64,000 nucleotides of DNA, from contig CP097974.1 of NCBI GenBank assembly GCA_023703675.1, positions 519,288-583,287 of the forward strand, written 5' to 3'. The position numbers were made by a program, and so were the translations under genes. Positions 35,581-45,524 of the stretch are shown here, one piece after another. This DNA is from SAR86 cluster bacterium (GTDB taxonomy: Bacteria; Pseudomonadota; Gammaproteobacteria; Magnimaribacterales; AG-339-G14). Within the stretch, counting starts at the first letter, position 1, and every line of letters begins with the position of its first letter. A model generated the notes under the pieces. The model was not told the origin of the DNA, did not search any database, and was given only the letters and a program-made list of their open reading frames with translations.

Positions 35581-36937
35581 GTTTGCTCCAAGCCCAACAG
35601 GACATTTACACATCGGAGGCGCTCGAACCGCATTATTTGCCTGGCTGCAAGCAAAGACCTCGGACGGTAAATTCCTTTTGAGATTTGAAGACACTGACCA
35701 AGAAAGATCTAGCAAGGAATTTGTGACTTCTATTAATGCCAGTTTGGCTTGGCTAGGGATAGAACCTGATGAACCTCCGATTTTTCAAAGTAAAAATTTA
35801 AAAAAACATAAAAAAATTGCATTTGAATTACTCGAATCTGGAAATGCTTATTCTTGTGATTGTTCTCAAGAACGACTTGAAGAAGTAAGGAAAGCACAAA
35901 TTGAAAAAAAATTAAAACCCAAATACGATGGTTTGAATAGAGACAAAAACTTGTCTCATGAAGAGGGTAATGTCATTAGGTTCAAAATGCCCCAAACTGG
36001 CACGACATCATTTCAAGACGAAATCTTGGGCAATATTTCTGTTGAAAATAAAGAATTAGATGATTTTATAATTTTAAGATCAGATGCCTCACCGACATAT
36101 AATTTTTGTGCCGCTATAGATGACAAAGAAATGAACATATCAACGGTCATTCGTGGCGATGATCATATTACTAATACCCTGAAACAAATAAACATTCTCA
36201 ATGCTCTTGATTCTACTATTCCAAATTATGCTCATTTACCAATGGTTCTTTCTTCTGATGGAAAGAGATTGTCAAAAAGAGAAGGGGCTGTTGATATAAA
36301 CGAATATCGAAAATTAGGTTATTTAAAAGAAGCGATGATAAATTATTTAATGAAATTAGGCTGGTCTCACAATAGCAAAGAAATTTTTACACAAAAGGAA
36401 TTAATTAAAAATTTTAAAATATCGGATGTCAATTCTTCTGCAGCTAAATTTTCTCAGGAATTATTAGATTTTTATAATAATCATTATTTGAAGGAGTATA
36501 AAATTAATGCTTTATACGAGTACATAGACAATAATTTTTCGTTACCAGATAAATTTGTAAAAAATCCCAAAAAGTTAGAGATCATTAGTTTGTTAAGAGA
36601 GAGCGCAAATAATATTCTGCAAATTATTGACAGTTTATCCATTTTTTATTCAGAGCCAAATTTTAACAGAGAATTAATATCTCAAATAAAAATTGATCCA
36701 GATTTGCTTTTAAAATTTAAAAAAGAACTTAATGAAGTAAATTTTAACGATAAACTTCTTATCGGTGTTTTCATTGATAATTTTCTCAACGAAAATAATC
36801 TTAAATTCCCTACATTAGGCAAACCATTACGATTAATATTGACCGGTAAATCTCAAGCCCCCTCTATAACTGACTTACTTTTTTTAATTGGTAAAGATAA
36901 TTGTTTAGCCCGTATAGAAAATTTTTTAAGTATCTAA
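35564..36937 (+). CDS. gltX: Glutamyl-tRNA synthetase
   Basis: A 457-residue class I synthetase. It has the HIGH-type motif in SPTGHLHIGGARTALF, RFEDTDQERS, RGDDHITNT, and the KMSKS-type KRLSKREG. The anticodon-binding C-terminal region is somewhat short. A zinc-like CDCS is visible near residues 98-101. Its 5' end overlaps dnaQ by 17 nt and its 3' end overlaps the lipoprotein start by 37 nt. Confidence 0.95.
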   Translation: MKTITRFAPSPTGHLHIGGARTALFAWLQAKTSDGKFLLRFEDTDQERSSKEFVTSINASLAWLGIEPDEPPIFQSKNLKKHKKIAFELLESGNAYSCDCSQERLEEVRKAQIEKKLKPKYDGLNRDKNLSHEEGNVIRFKMPQTGTTSFQDEILGNISVENKELDDFIILRSDASPTYNFCAAIDDKEMNISTVIRGDDHITNTLKQINILNALDSTIPNYAHLPMVLSSDGKRLSKREGAVDINEYRKLGYLKEAMINYLMKLGWSHNSKEIFTQKELIKNFKISDVNSSAAKFSQELLDFYNNHYLKEYKINALYEYIDNNFSLPDKFVKNPKKLEIISLLRESANNILQIIDSLSIFYSEPNFNRELISQIKIDPDLLLKFKKELNEVNFNDKLLIGVFIDNFLNENNLKFPTLGKPLRLILTGKSQAPSITDLLFLIGKDNCLARIENFLSI

Positions 36938-38262
36938 CACTCTTTCTTTCGTTATCGTTTTTAAGTTGTGGAGGAGGCGGAGGAAATGTTGCTTCTGAAA
37001 GTAGAAACATTCAACTGCAATCTACCGCACAGCAGTCATATAGTTATTCTTGGGAAACCGCCTTACCCGAGACGGTTGGCCTATCAGCATCAGCGGTTCA
37101 AAACGCATTAGACTACGCAACATTTGATGGACTCTATACTCAATCCGCCATAATTGTAAAAGATGAAAAAATAGTTGGTGAAAAATATAGATCAATATCA
37201 GAATTGGAGAAATATAATTTAATCTCAGCCCATCCTTCACTGACAAAATCTTTTCTAGAGGCAAAATTAGGGTCACAAGACTCAGATTCCTTAGTAAATA
37301 GTTGGTCAGTAGGTAAATCTTTTACGAGTATTCTTTTCGGTATTGCAGAATCAAAAGGACTTTTATCCATCAATTCAAATGCATCTGATTACATTAATGA
37401 ATGGATAGGCGACGAGAGAAAAAATATAACAATTAAGAACCTACTTGACATGAGATCTGGACTCCACCAAGGATGTTTCAATGCTTCTGAACCTGACGAG
37501 ATTGGAAATTGTGCAGATTTACCAGCATCTTCAAGTATAGGAGGTGGAAATATAGCTAGGGCAACAAATCAACTCATAGGTTGTATTAATCAAACTTTCA
37601 ATGTTCCATTACATGGTCAATATAATCCCTTAGATCAAAATTCTTATTCCCTTTATTCAAATTGTGACACTATGATATTAGGAGAGATTTTTTATCGTGC
37701 TACTAGCCAAAACATCAAAGATTTTGCCCAAACACACCTTTTTTCAAAATTAGATATTACCGTTTATTGGTGGAAAGATAATTCAATCGGTGGACAAAAT
37801 AATGGGAATTACTTAACTTATTGTTGCATTGATATGACGGCCAGAGATTTTCTAAAAATAGGTCAACTACTTTTAAACGATGGATTATGGAACGGCGAGA
37901 GAATATTATCATCTGCTTACGTGCAACAAATAAAGGATTTAACGACCTATGGACTAAAATTCTGGCACACACCAGAAGCAACATTTTCTTCTCCAAATCC
38001 GTCATTCAATAAATTGATCTTTGCTGCGGGTTTTGATGGTCAATATGTGTTTATAGATTTTGAAAATAAAATTTTAATTTCAAGAAATAGCTTATACTAT
38101 CCATCACTAGATTTATCCGAGGAAAGAAAAATGTCCGCTGGAACTTTAGGATCAACAAATTTTACAGTAACCGCTCCAACAATCATTACAACTAATGGCG
38201 AAACTAGACTTACACAAGTTTTTAGCCCTACACAAATGATTAATTTTCTTTATACGCAATGA
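36901..38262 (+). CDS. Serine hydrolase lipoprotein (class C beta-lactamase-like)
   Basis: A 453-residue protein starting at TTG inside gltX. The choice of start is supported by the hydrophobic signal it creates ([14 protein letters not shown]), whose Cys23 sits in a plausible though atypical lipobox, followed by a glycine spacer. The catalytic SVGK (S136-K139) and a later YSN fit the SxxK/YxN pair of penicillin-binding-protein-like hydrolases. It would sit on a membrane facing the periplasm and act as an esterase, peptidase or amidase; the substrate is unknown. The 3' end overlaps the Trm112-like gene (ATGA). Confidence 0.83.
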   Translation: MFSPYRKFFKYLTLFLSLSFLSCGGGGGNVASESRNIQLQSTAQQSYSYSWETALPETVGLSASAVQNALDYATFDGLYTQSAIIVKDEKIVGEKYRSISELEKYNLISAHPSLTKSFLEAKLGSQDSDSLVNSWSVGKSFTSILFGIAESKGLLSINSNASDYINEWIGDERKNITIKNLLDMRSGLHQGCFNASEPDEIGNCADLPASSSIGGGNIARATNQLIGCINQTFNVPLHGQYNPLDQNSYSLYSNCDTMILGEIFYRATSQNIKDFAQTHLFSKLDITVYWWKDNSIGGQNNGNYLTYCCIDMTARDFLKIGQLLLNDGLWNGERILSSAYVQQIKDLTTYGLKFWHTPEATFSSPNPSFNKLIFAAGFDGQYVFIDFENKILISRNSLYYPSLDLSEERKMSAGTLGSTNFTVTAPTIITTNGETRLTQVFSPTQMINFLYTQ

Positions 38263-38444
38263 TTGATAAAAAATTATTAAATATCCTAGTTTGTCCGGAA
38301 TCAAAAACTGGGTTAATTTTAATTGGAAATGAATTGATTTCTATAGAAAGCAAACTGGCATATCCAATAAAAGATGGAATTCCTATTTTATTAAAAAAAG
38401 AAGCTAGAAAAGTTTCCTCGGAGGAAATAGACAAAATCAATTAA
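38259..38444 (+). CDS. Trm112-like protein (YcaR/UPF0434)
   Basis: A 61-residue protein with the fold signature of bacterial Trm112 proteins ([29 protein letters not shown]). It keeps only one cysteine of the usual first zinc-binding pair. Members act as small partners of methyltransferases or remain uncharacterised. The start overlaps the hydrolase stop by 4 nt, and its end overlaps the convergent MBL gene by 4 nt. Confidence 0.82.
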   Translation: MIDKKLLNILVCPESKTGLILIGNELISIESKLAYPIKDGIPILLKKEARKVSSEEIDKIN

Positions 38445-39730
38445 TCTAATTCTGCCAAGTCTCTTTTTAGTTTATCGCTGGCCAAGCTTGCGTGGTTAAG
38501 AATATTTCTTGCCATTGATGATTCTTGTTTTTCAGAAAATCTTTTAAATATTATTTTTCTAGCTTCATGTACTTTTATACTTTTCATATCTGCGTAAAAA
38601 GCTGATTCTATTAGATGTGCTGCTAACTCATGTTTTCCATCGTTACTACATTCTAAAGCCTTTGAGATAATCGGATCGATGCCTCCAGATAATTCTTTCC
38701 AAATTATAGCTTCTTCGCTTCTTGGTGAGGGTAGAAGTCTGTCATATTCTCCATCCCACCATCCACCATACCTTCTCCAAACCATTCTTATGAGAAATTG
38801 AGGATCGTCATAAACCGGTCTCAACCAAGCATGTTTCATTAAACTATCAGAAAATTTAACTTCATGAAGTATTTCATTAAGTCTTTTGCCTTTATTCATG
38901 AAAGCGAGAGTTTGATCTTCAATTGACCTGAGAAACTCAGAAGTTGTAGTCAAGGCAATTTCTATTCTTTCCTTACCAAATATTGGAAAGCCATGCCCGG
39001 GAAGAAGAATCTCTGACTCTAACTCATTCATTTGATCTAATGCATCAGCCCAGTCAGAAATATATCTTTGAACTTTTTGAGGATTTCCTCCATTGGGTAC
39101 AGCCCAAATAAATAAATCACCAGGAGCTAAAATTTTTGCTTCTGGAATATGCACCCAAGTATGATCATCTGTCTCACCTCTAGCGTGGAATAAATTGAAA
39201 GTAAAATTACCTTGCTTAAATGACATCTCAGTTTCATAAGTTTCGTCAGGATATCTATACGATGAAGGCCAGGAAAAATTTTCTGAATCAATTGCAAACT
39301 GTCTCCTATTTATTGCCGTGTTCCAACCTTGTGTTTTTATATATCTATCGAAGTGTTTTGGAGTTAAAGAATGTGAATAAACTTTTGGAAGTGGTAAGTT
39401 TTTTTCTTTGCACTCCTCATCAAATTTTTGAACAGCAAAAACATGATCGACGTGATGATGGCTGAATATTGCTTTTTTAAGATAATCGTTTGGCCTCCAT
39501 TTTTTTATTTCTTGATAACCCGTTTCGATATCTAGTTGACTGCCTGCATCAAGCATAACTAATCCATCGCCAGTATCTATCGCATAAAAACCTCCAATTC
39601 CTTTTATACCAAGTACGAAAGAATTTATTTCTGTAGATCCTTCATAAAAAGTATGAACTGGATGATGTTTAAATTTTGTATCTAATAATCCTTTCCAGGC
39701 TAATTCAGATAATTCCCTTAAATCGTTCAA
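38441..39730 (-). CDS. Metallo-beta-lactamase-fold hydrolase, alkylsulfatase-like
   Basis: A 429-residue protein. The metal motif SHHHVDH (HxHxDH type) comes after [25 protein letters not shown] and [11 protein letters not shown] carry further metal ligands. The C-terminal helical part ([15 protein letters not shown]...[12 protein letters not shown]) resembles the dimerisation domain of BDS1/SdsA1-type alkylsulfatases. No signal peptide is present, so it acts in the cytoplasm. A sulfatase role is inferred; a lactonase or thioesterase role cannot be excluded. It is divergent from the CoA-transferase. Confidence 0.78.
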   Translation of the reverse strand: MNDLRELSELAWKGLLDTKFKHHPVHTFYEGSTEINSFVLGIKGIGGFYAIDTGDGLVMLDAGSQLDIETGYQEIKKWRPNDYLKKAIFSHHHVDHVFAVQKFDEECKEKNLPLPKVYSHSLTPKHFDRYIKTQGWNTAINRRQFAIDSENFSWPSSYRYPDETYETEMSFKQGNFTFNLFHARGETDDHTWVHIPEAKILAPGDLFIWAVPNGGNPQKVQRYISDWADALDQMNELESEILLPGHGFPIFGKERIEIALTTTSEFLRSIEDQTLAFMNKGKRLNEILHEVKFSDSLMKHAWLRPVYDDPQFLIRMVWRRYGGWWDGEYDRLLPSPRSEEAIIWKELSGGIDPIISKALECSNDGKHELAAHLIESAFYADMKSIKVHEARKIIFKRFSEKQESSMARNILNHASLASDKLKRDLAELD

Positions 39731-39799
39731 ATCAAAACCCCCATTGTATAAACTGTTAAGACCAAGTATCTTTTATTATAAGTCAAAAGGGAGGGATTA

Positions 39800-40930
39800 A
39801 TGGATAACCAACTACCGTTAGAAGGAATAAAAGTATTAGAAATTTCTACAATAATTACAGCCTCACTTGCCACAATGATGATGGCAGATCAGGGGGCTGA
39901 AGTTATTAAAATTGAACAGACTGGTATCGGTGATCCTATGAGATATTTAGGCACTCAAAAAGGAGGAATTTCAGCATTATTTGCCAATTGTAATAGGGGC
40001 AAGAAATCTATCGATTTAGATTTAAAGGTCGATGAGGATCTAACTGTCGCAAAAAAACTAATATCTAAAGCTGATGTCTTAATTAATAATTTTCGTCCAG
40101 GAATAATGGATAAAATAGGATTAAGTGAATGTGATTGTAAAAAATTAAATAAAAAATTAATTTATGTTTCAATAAATGGCTTTGGAAATCAGGGTCCTTA
40201 TTCAAAGGCGCCAGCTTATGATCACGTCGTCCAGGCAATGTCTGGAGCTACCGACATTCAATCTGACTTAGAGAAACCTCAATACATTAAAACTCTTCTA
40301 TGTGACAAAATCACTGCTTATACTGTCACTCAATCTATATTGTCAGCGCTGTTTAAAAGAGAAAGAACAGGAGTAGCTGATCGAATAGATTTATCTATGA
40401 TTGATTCAGCTGTATTTTTCTTATGGCCAGATGGAATGATGAATCACACTTTATTGGATGATGATGTAGAAATCCTTGCCCCTTTAACGAAATCTTATAA
40501 TCTTTATAAGTGTAAAGATGGTTACATATCAATTGCTGCTCTGTCCGATGCGCAATGGTTTGGAATCTTTAGAGCCTTAGACGAACCTAACTTAACCGAG
40601 GATGAAAAATTTAATACCGCAACGGCGAGAAGTGAGAATTTAGTAGAACTAATGAGTTTGCTATCAAAATTTGAAAATCTTTCAACTACAGAGGCTTTAA
40701 AAAGATTAAGAAAAGAAGATGTGCCTTGTGCAGAAACTACTACTTTAAAAGAGTTAATGGAACATCCTCAACTTCAAGCTAATGAGTTATTTAAAACTAT
40801 CGAAAGTGATCACCAAGGCAAGGTAAGAGCCTTAAGATATCCGGCAAAATTCAACGATCAAGAACTAAAAAATCATAGTCCAGCGCCAAAATTGGGTGAG
40901 CACAAAGACGAAATATTAAAGAGTATTTGA
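39800..40930 (+). CDS. CaiB/BaiF family (class III) CoA-transferase
   Basis: A 376-residue protein with the family start GIKVLEISTIITASLATMMMADQGAEVIKIE, then NNFRPGIMDKIGL, DLSMIDSAVFF (catalytic Asp region) and HSPAPKLGEHKDEIL at the C-terminus. It would move CoA between acyl-CoA and a free acid, or act as an alpha-methylacyl-CoA racemase-like enzyme. It has a strong ribosome binding site (GGGAGGG). The neighbouring MBL sulfatase-like and TauD genes suggest a catabolic role; the substrate is unknown. Confidence 0.88.
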   Translation: MDNQLPLEGIKVLEISTIITASLATMMMADQGAEVIKIEQTGIGDPMRYLGTQKGGISALFANCNRGKKSIDLDLKVDEDLTVAKKLISKADVLINNFRPGIMDKIGLSECDCKKLNKKLIYVSINGFGNQGPYSKAPAYDHVVQAMSGATDIQSDLEKPQYIKTLLCDKITAYTVTQSILSALFKRERTGVADRIDLSMIDSAVFFLWPDGMMNHTLLDDDVEILAPLTKSYNLYKCKDGYISIAALSDAQWFGIFRALDEPNLTEDEKFNTATARSENLVELMSLLSKFENLSTTEALKRLRKEDVPCAETTTLKELMEHPQLQANELFKTIESDHQGKVRALRYPAKFNDQELKNHSPAPKLGEHKDEILKSI

Positions 40931-40932
40931 AA

Positions 40933-41769
40933 TTATTTTTCCAATACAGCATACATGCTGTCACTTAAAGGTTGTCTATCAAGAAAGCCCATGGAAAAAT
41001 TATTAAAGCCTGATCTCAGAGAAATATCTTTTAATGTTTTAGGAGTGAAATAGTTGACATGATCAGGGTGGCGAAAACCACACCATTTTTCTTTTCTTAA
41101 ATGACGATTCCAACTGTCAAAATTAGGAACCTTAATAATTACATTCCCTTTATCTTTAAGTTTAATGAATGTATTTTTTAATAGACTTAGCGGATTAATT
41201 TCATGCTCAAGAAAAGATGAAAGGACCACAACATCAAAAAAAGAATCTTGAAATTCTAGCATTCCATCGACTGCATTATTGTGAATCCAAATTCCTCTTT
41301 TAGCATTGATTTTTGCCTTATTTGCTAGTTCAGCAGAGATCTCTATCCCATTCGGTATACATTTTGAATGATAAGAACTCGGAAGCTCAGAAATTATAGC
41401 TTCTAACGCTCCTCCGTCAGCACAGCCAACGTCTAAAAGTTGGATATTCTTTTGATTTTTCTTTTTTAAAATACATTTCTTTAATAAGTTTTTTACTTTA
41501 TTTCTTTTTAAAACTTTATGACGATACTCTTTAGCATAAGAACTGACCTTATATCTCAATGGCTCAGCATTTTGTTTTGATTCAACTTCAGATTGATAAG
41601 TTTTTTCCCAAGCAAATTCTTCTTTAAGAGCTTCATAACCTGGAGGGTTTTCCAAAAAAACTATATCTGTTTCAAGGCATTTCAGTATTTTCCATGGCTC
41701 TGGAGCAAGATTTAATAATTCTGTTTCAGTTTCCCTTTCTAGTATAGGACTTACTCTTTTAAGATTCAT
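40933..41769 (-). CDS. Class I SAM-dependent methyltransferase
   Basis: A 278-residue protein. Motif I is LLDVGCADGGALEA, followed by a FFDVVVLSSFLEH (post-II region) and LKDKGNVIIKVPNF. This is the layout of methyltransf_11/23-like enzymes, often acting on sugars, quinones or small molecules. A long N-terminal portion (about 100 residues) precedes the Rossmann fold. It is convergent with the CoA-transferase (2-nt gap) and divergent from the TauD gene. The target is unknown. Confidence 0.8.
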   Translation of the reverse strand: MNLKRVSPILERETETELLNLAPEPWKILKCLETDIVFLENPPGYEALKEEFAWEKTYQSEVESKQNAEPLRYKVSSYAKEYRHKVLKRNKVKNLLKKCILKKKNQKNIQLLDVGCADGGALEAIISELPSSYHSKCIPNGIEISAELANKAKINAKRGIWIHNNAVDGMLEFQDSFFDVVVLSSFLEHEINPLSLLKNTFIKLKDKGNVIIKVPNFDSWNRHLRKEKWCGFRHPDHVNYFTPKTLKDISLRSGFNNFSMGFLDRQPLSDSMYAVLEK

Positions 41770-41808
41770 TTTGGTTATCTAAATAAAAAAACTTATAATG
41801 CTCTTTAA

Positions 41809-42654
41809 ATGTTACAGGAAATAACCACTAAAATTAAGGATCCTAAATCTAACCTAGGAGTTGAAATAAGCGGTTTGGATTTAAATCAAGAATTGTCAGA
41901 TGATGAAGTTAATTCCATTAGAAATTCATGGCTGAAAAACGGTGTTGCAATATTTCCTAACCAAGAACTCACACATGAAAATTATGAAAACTTTTGTTTA
42001 AAGTTTGGAGCTTTTGGGGACGATCCATATCTTGCAGGGTTAAAAGATAAGCCAAACATTGTCGAAGTAAAAAGATTGGCTTCTGAAAAAGCTCCTCCTT
42101 TTGGTGGAACTTGGCATTCTGATTGGTCATTTCAGAAAAATCCTCCGGCAGCGACTTTTCTACTTTCAAAGATTATTCCTCCTGTAGGCGGCGATACTTT
42201 ATTTGCTAATACTCAAAAAGCGTACGAGGAACTTGATTCCGGCTTAAAAGAACAAATAAAAGATTTAAAGGTAGTTCATAGCGCTAAGCTTCCCTATGCA
42301 GATGATGGATTTTACGCCACAGAGAAAGAAGAAAGGGCAATGGATATAATTACATCGAAAGAAGCGAAAAAAGAGGAAATCCATCCTTTAGTAAAAATTC
42401 ACCCAGAAACCAATCAAAAATGTTTGTTTGTGAATCCTGTTTATACATCCCATATTCATGGAATGGATGAAGAAGAATCATTTTTATTATTATTGAAATT
42501 GTATGATCACATGACCCAAGAGCGATTTATATATCGTCATAAATGGTCAGAAAATATGCTGCTGATGTGGGACAATCGAACCGTCATGCATATGGCAGAT
42601 GGTGGGTACGATGGATATGATCGATTATTGCATCGGATCACGATTGCAAATTAA
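41809..42654 (+). CDS. TauD/TfdA-family Fe(II)/2-oxoglutarate dioxygenase
   Basis: A 281-residue enzyme. The iron motif HxD is in GGTWHSDWSFQ, the distal His in RLLHRITI, and the 2-oxoglutarate/Arg region near the end (WDNRTVMHMA) matches TauD. The family hydroxylates taurine, alkylsulfonates, alkyl sulfates, 2,4-D or carnitine-like substrates, often releasing sulfite or an aldehyde. Given the sulfatase-like gene nearby, an organosulfur substrate is possible but inferred. It is convergent with the flavoprotein monooxygenase (2-nt gap). Confidence 0.88.
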   Translation: MLQEITTKIKDPKSNLGVEISGLDLNQELSDDEVNSIRNSWLKNGVAIFPNQELTHENYENFCLKFGAFGDDPYLAGLKDKPNIVEVKRLASEKAPPFGGTWHSDWSFQKNPPAATFLLSKIIPPVGGDTLFANTQKAYEELDSGLKEQIKDLKVVHSAKLPYADDGFYATEKEERAMDIITSKEAKKEEIHPLVKIHPETNQKCLFVNPVYTSHIHGMDEEESFLLLLKLYDHMTQERFIYRHKWSENMLLMWDNRTVMHMADGGYDGYDRLLHRITIAN

Positions 42655-42656
42655 TT

Positions 42657-44555
42657 TTATTCAGCAGTAACTAATCCTTGAAGCTTATTGTTTTTTCTCC
42701 AGCTATCTAGAAGCTTAAAATACTCTAAAGCGCCGCCCCCATAAGAATTGTTTTGAGGGTTTGTATTTGGTTTTCCTTCGTTATTGTAATAACCAGGCGT
42801 ACAAGCTTCTTGAAAACTTTCCATATTTCTTGCTTTCGTGATTATTGTTTCATTCCATTTTTTTTCAGCATCATCAGAAGCTTCAACAAAATTTAATTTT
42901 TTATTATCTAAATATTTTAAAATATAAGCCACATGAGAGCTTTGCTCATCTAATGAGTGAGTAAAATTAGCTGTAAATGGGCCTTGTCCTGGACCGTAAA
43001 AAAAACAATTTGGGAAGCCTCTGGAGTGAATCCCATGAAAAGTAGAAAGACCATTTTTCCATTTTTCGCTGAGAGTTATTCCATCAACTCCAGTTATTTG
43101 ATAACCACATCTTCTTGAATAATCCGTTCCAACTTCGAAACCCGAAGCGAAAATTATGCAATCAACTTCGTATTCTTTTCCATCATGAATAATTCCTTTG
43201 GCGTTAATCTCTTTTACCCCTTTGCCGTCGGTATCAACTAACTCAACGTTATCGTTATTAAAGGATTGTAAGTATTCATCATGAAAACATGGTCGTTTGC
43301 ACAACTGCCTGTAATAAGGCTTTAATGACTCAGCTGTTTGAGGATCGTTAACAATTTCTTCCGCTCTTTTTCTAACTTTTTCCATTTTTTGAAAATCTAT
43401 CATTTCTACTTTCTGACTGATGTCTTTCCTACTGATGAATTTCATGAATTCATTTCTGATGTAAGTTTTCATGCCAAGTTTATAAAAATCACTATAGAAA
43501 GGAGCAGAAATAACCCAAGAAAATATTTTTAACTTACTTGGACCATTATTCATTAGGCCTCCAAGAATAGTTCTGAATATTTCAGTCCAGCCATCATTTA
43601 CCAAATCTCTATTTGAAAAAGATCCTGTTAAAAATCCTTCAAAATTTTCTCTACGATCATTTTGCCAACCTTTTTTTTGTGATTTAAACCATTTTTCATC
43701 TGTATCTGAATTGTTTCGCTCGTCAATAGAAGAGGGCGTTCTTTGAAAAACGTAAAGTTTTTTTGCACTCGCTGCTAAATGCGGCACGCATTGAACCGCA
43801 GTAGCTCCAGTACCTATGATTGCTACCTTTTTATCCTTAAGATTTTCTAAATTTCCGTTTGAATCACCACCAGTGTAATCATAATCCCATCTACTCGTAT
43901 GAAATGTATGGCCTTGGTAATCGTTTATTCCATTCATCGCTGGAAGTTTTGGTCTATTTAAAAAGCCATTAGCATGAATCACGAACTTAGCTTTAATTGA
44001 ATCTTGTCGATTAGTTTTGATGCACCAAAGTTTTTCATCAGATAACCACTTAACTTCATTAACTTCAGTCTGAAATAGCGCGTTCTCTTTTAGAGAGAAC
44101 TTTTCTGAAATTACATTGAAATAATCCAATGTTTCAGGCGCATTGGTATATTTTCTTTTCGGAATAAAATTAGTTTCTTCTAATAAGGGGAAATAAATAT
44201 AAGATTCAATATCACAGGAAGCGCCAGGATATCTATTCCAATACCATGTGCCACCAAAGTCTCCACCTTTTTCAATAATTTTAAAATCATTTATACCTTG
44301 TTCTCTAAGTCTCGCTCCACTCAAAACTCCTCCGAATCCACCACCGATGACAATAGTGTGATAGGTGTTTGTATTGGGTTCTCTAGAAATACTTTCTGTT
44401 ACGTAAGGATCTTCAACAAAATAAGAAAAGTCGCCTTTGACTTCTACGTACTGATCATTACCATCGGCTCTAACTCTTTTGTCTCTTTCTTGAAGATACT
44501 TTTCTCTTAATATCTCAGGATCGAAGGATAAATTTTCTTTTTCTTCACTAATCAT
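42657..44555 (-). CDS. FAD-dependent Baeyer-Villiger-type monooxygenase
   Basis: A 632-residue flavoprotein. It has an FAD motif (IVIGGGFGGVLSGARL), the second Rossmann motif for NADPH (KVAIIGTGATAVQ) and the Baeyer-Villiger fingerprint between them, GHTFHTSRWDY (F/YxGxxxHxxxW). An N-terminal extension of about 60 residues is as in cyclopentadecanone- and phenylacetone-type enzymes. It would insert oxygen next to a ketone, giving an ester or lactone. It is convergent with TauD and ends upstream of tRNA-Ala's promoter region. Confidence 0.88.
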   Translation of the reverse strand: MISEEKENLSFDPEILREKYLQERDKRVRADGNDQYVEVKGDFSYFVEDPYVTESISREPNTNTYHTIVIGGGFGGVLSGARLREQGINDFKIIEKGGDFGGTWYWNRYPGASCDIESYIYFPLLEETNFIPKRKYTNAPETLDYFNVISEKFSLKENALFQTEVNEVKWLSDEKLWCIKTNRQDSIKAKFVIHANGFLNRPKLPAMNGINDYQGHTFHTSRWDYDYTGGDSNGNLENLKDKKVAIIGTGATAVQCVPHLAASAKKLYVFQRTPSSIDERNNSDTDEKWFKSQKKGWQNDRRENFEGFLTGSFSNRDLVNDGWTEIFRTILGGLMNNGPSKLKIFSWVISAPFYSDFYKLGMKTYIRNEFMKFISRKDISQKVEMIDFQKMEKVRKRAEEIVNDPQTAESLKPYYRQLCKRPCFHDEYLQSFNNDNVELVDTDGKGVKEINAKGIIHDGKEYEVDCIIFASGFEVGTDYSRRCGYQITGVDGITLSEKWKNGLSTFHGIHSRGFPNCFFYGPGQGPFTANFTHSLDEQSSHVAYILKYLDNKKLNFVEASDDAEKKWNETIITKARNMESFQEACTPGYYNNEGKPNTNPQNNSYGGGALEYFKLLDSWRKNNKLQGLVTAE

Positions 44556-44630
44556 TTGAAAATTGTAAAAAAAATACAGATATAAGCAACAGAAATCTCA
44601 AGAAAATTAGTACAATACAAATCTAATTTT

Positions 44631-44706
<76 letters not shown>

Positions 44707-44751
44707 TTAAAGGTTAATAAATATAAAGGTTCATAAAGAGAAGGGGGAGAT

Positions 44752-45126
44752 ATGAATAATTTATCAATTTTAAAAATTACGTTAAGGATATTCGGTGTAG
44801 CATTCATTTTAATAATGCCGATGATGAAATTGGATCCACTTGGAGGATGGGCTTGGAGTCCAGGACAATGGGAATATGAAATGATGATTCAAGGGGTGTA
44901 TATGACCCTTGGGATTATGATGCTAATCGCTGCTAATGATCCTTTAAAAAATCCTTTATTTGTTTGGTTTGTGGTTTGGAGTAGTTTGGTACATGGTGGG
45001 ATTATGTCTTATCAGGCGATAATCGATACCCATGAAATGGGCCACTTCCTTGGCGATATCCCAGCTTTAATTATTCTTGCGATTATTGCTGGCTATAATT
45101 TAAGAAAATTACAAACGAGTTCATAA
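44752..45126 (+). CDS. Small integral membrane protein, family not recognised
   Basis: A 124-residue protein with about four hydrophobic segments (near 10-25, 45-60, 70-85 and 100-115). It has conserved-looking polar points: a GGWAWSPGQWEYE loop, and histidines in HGGIMSYQ and HEMGHFLGD. It is probably an inner-membrane protein. The strong ribosome binding site (GGGGGAG) supports expression. RidA starts 5 nt after its stop, and another four-segment protein follows, suggesting a small operon. I know no function. Confidence 0.75.
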   Translation: MNNLSILKITLRIFGVAFILIMPMMKLDPLGGWAWSPGQWEYEMMIQGVYMTLGIMMLIAANDPLKNPLFVWFVVWSSLVHGGIMSYQAIIDTHEMGHFLGDIPALIILAIIAGYNLRKLQTSS

Positions 45127-45131
45127 ATACA

Positions 45132-45524
45132 ATGAATAAAAAACTTTTTAGAAACGGTCCGTATTCAGATTTTTTTTCTCAAGGTGTGCAAACAGGAAAT
45201 ATTCTTACTTTGGCAGGTCAATTGGGGGACGATTTAGCAGGTAATGTTCCAAATGATCTGCAAGGTCAGATGGAAAATTGCTATAAAAATATCGAAACCA
45301 TTTTAAAAGAATTTAATGCAACATTAGACAATATTATTGACGAAACCTGGTTTGTAACAAATATAGAAGAATGCATGACAAATGTCGGAGAAATTTTTGA
45401 TTCAAGGGAGAAAATTTATGGCTGCAAACCAGAGGTCTCCCAAACCTTAATTGGAGTTTCTGCTTTAGTGGATCCTAAGTATAAAATTGAGATTAAGTGT
45501 ATTGCATTCTTAGAGAAAGTTTAA
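45132..45524 (+). CDS. RidA/YjgF-family protein
   Basis: A 130-residue protein of the trimeric RidA fold (FSQGVQTGNILTLAGQLG, then NCYKNIETILKEFNATLDNI). RidA enzymes hydrolyse reactive imines such as 2-aminoacrylate. Here the conserved arginine in the VARLPKD-type motif appears replaced (VSALVDPKYKIEI), so the usual deaminase function is doubtful. It may bind a ligand or act on another substrate. It sits between two membrane protein genes in tight spacing. Confidence 0.85.
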   Translation: MNKKLFRNGPYSDFFSQGVQTGNILTLAGQLGDDLAGNVPNDLQGQMENCYKNIETILKEFNATLDNIIDETWFVTNIEECMTNVGEIFDSREKIYGCKPEVSQTLIGVSALVDPKYKIEIKCIAFLEKV

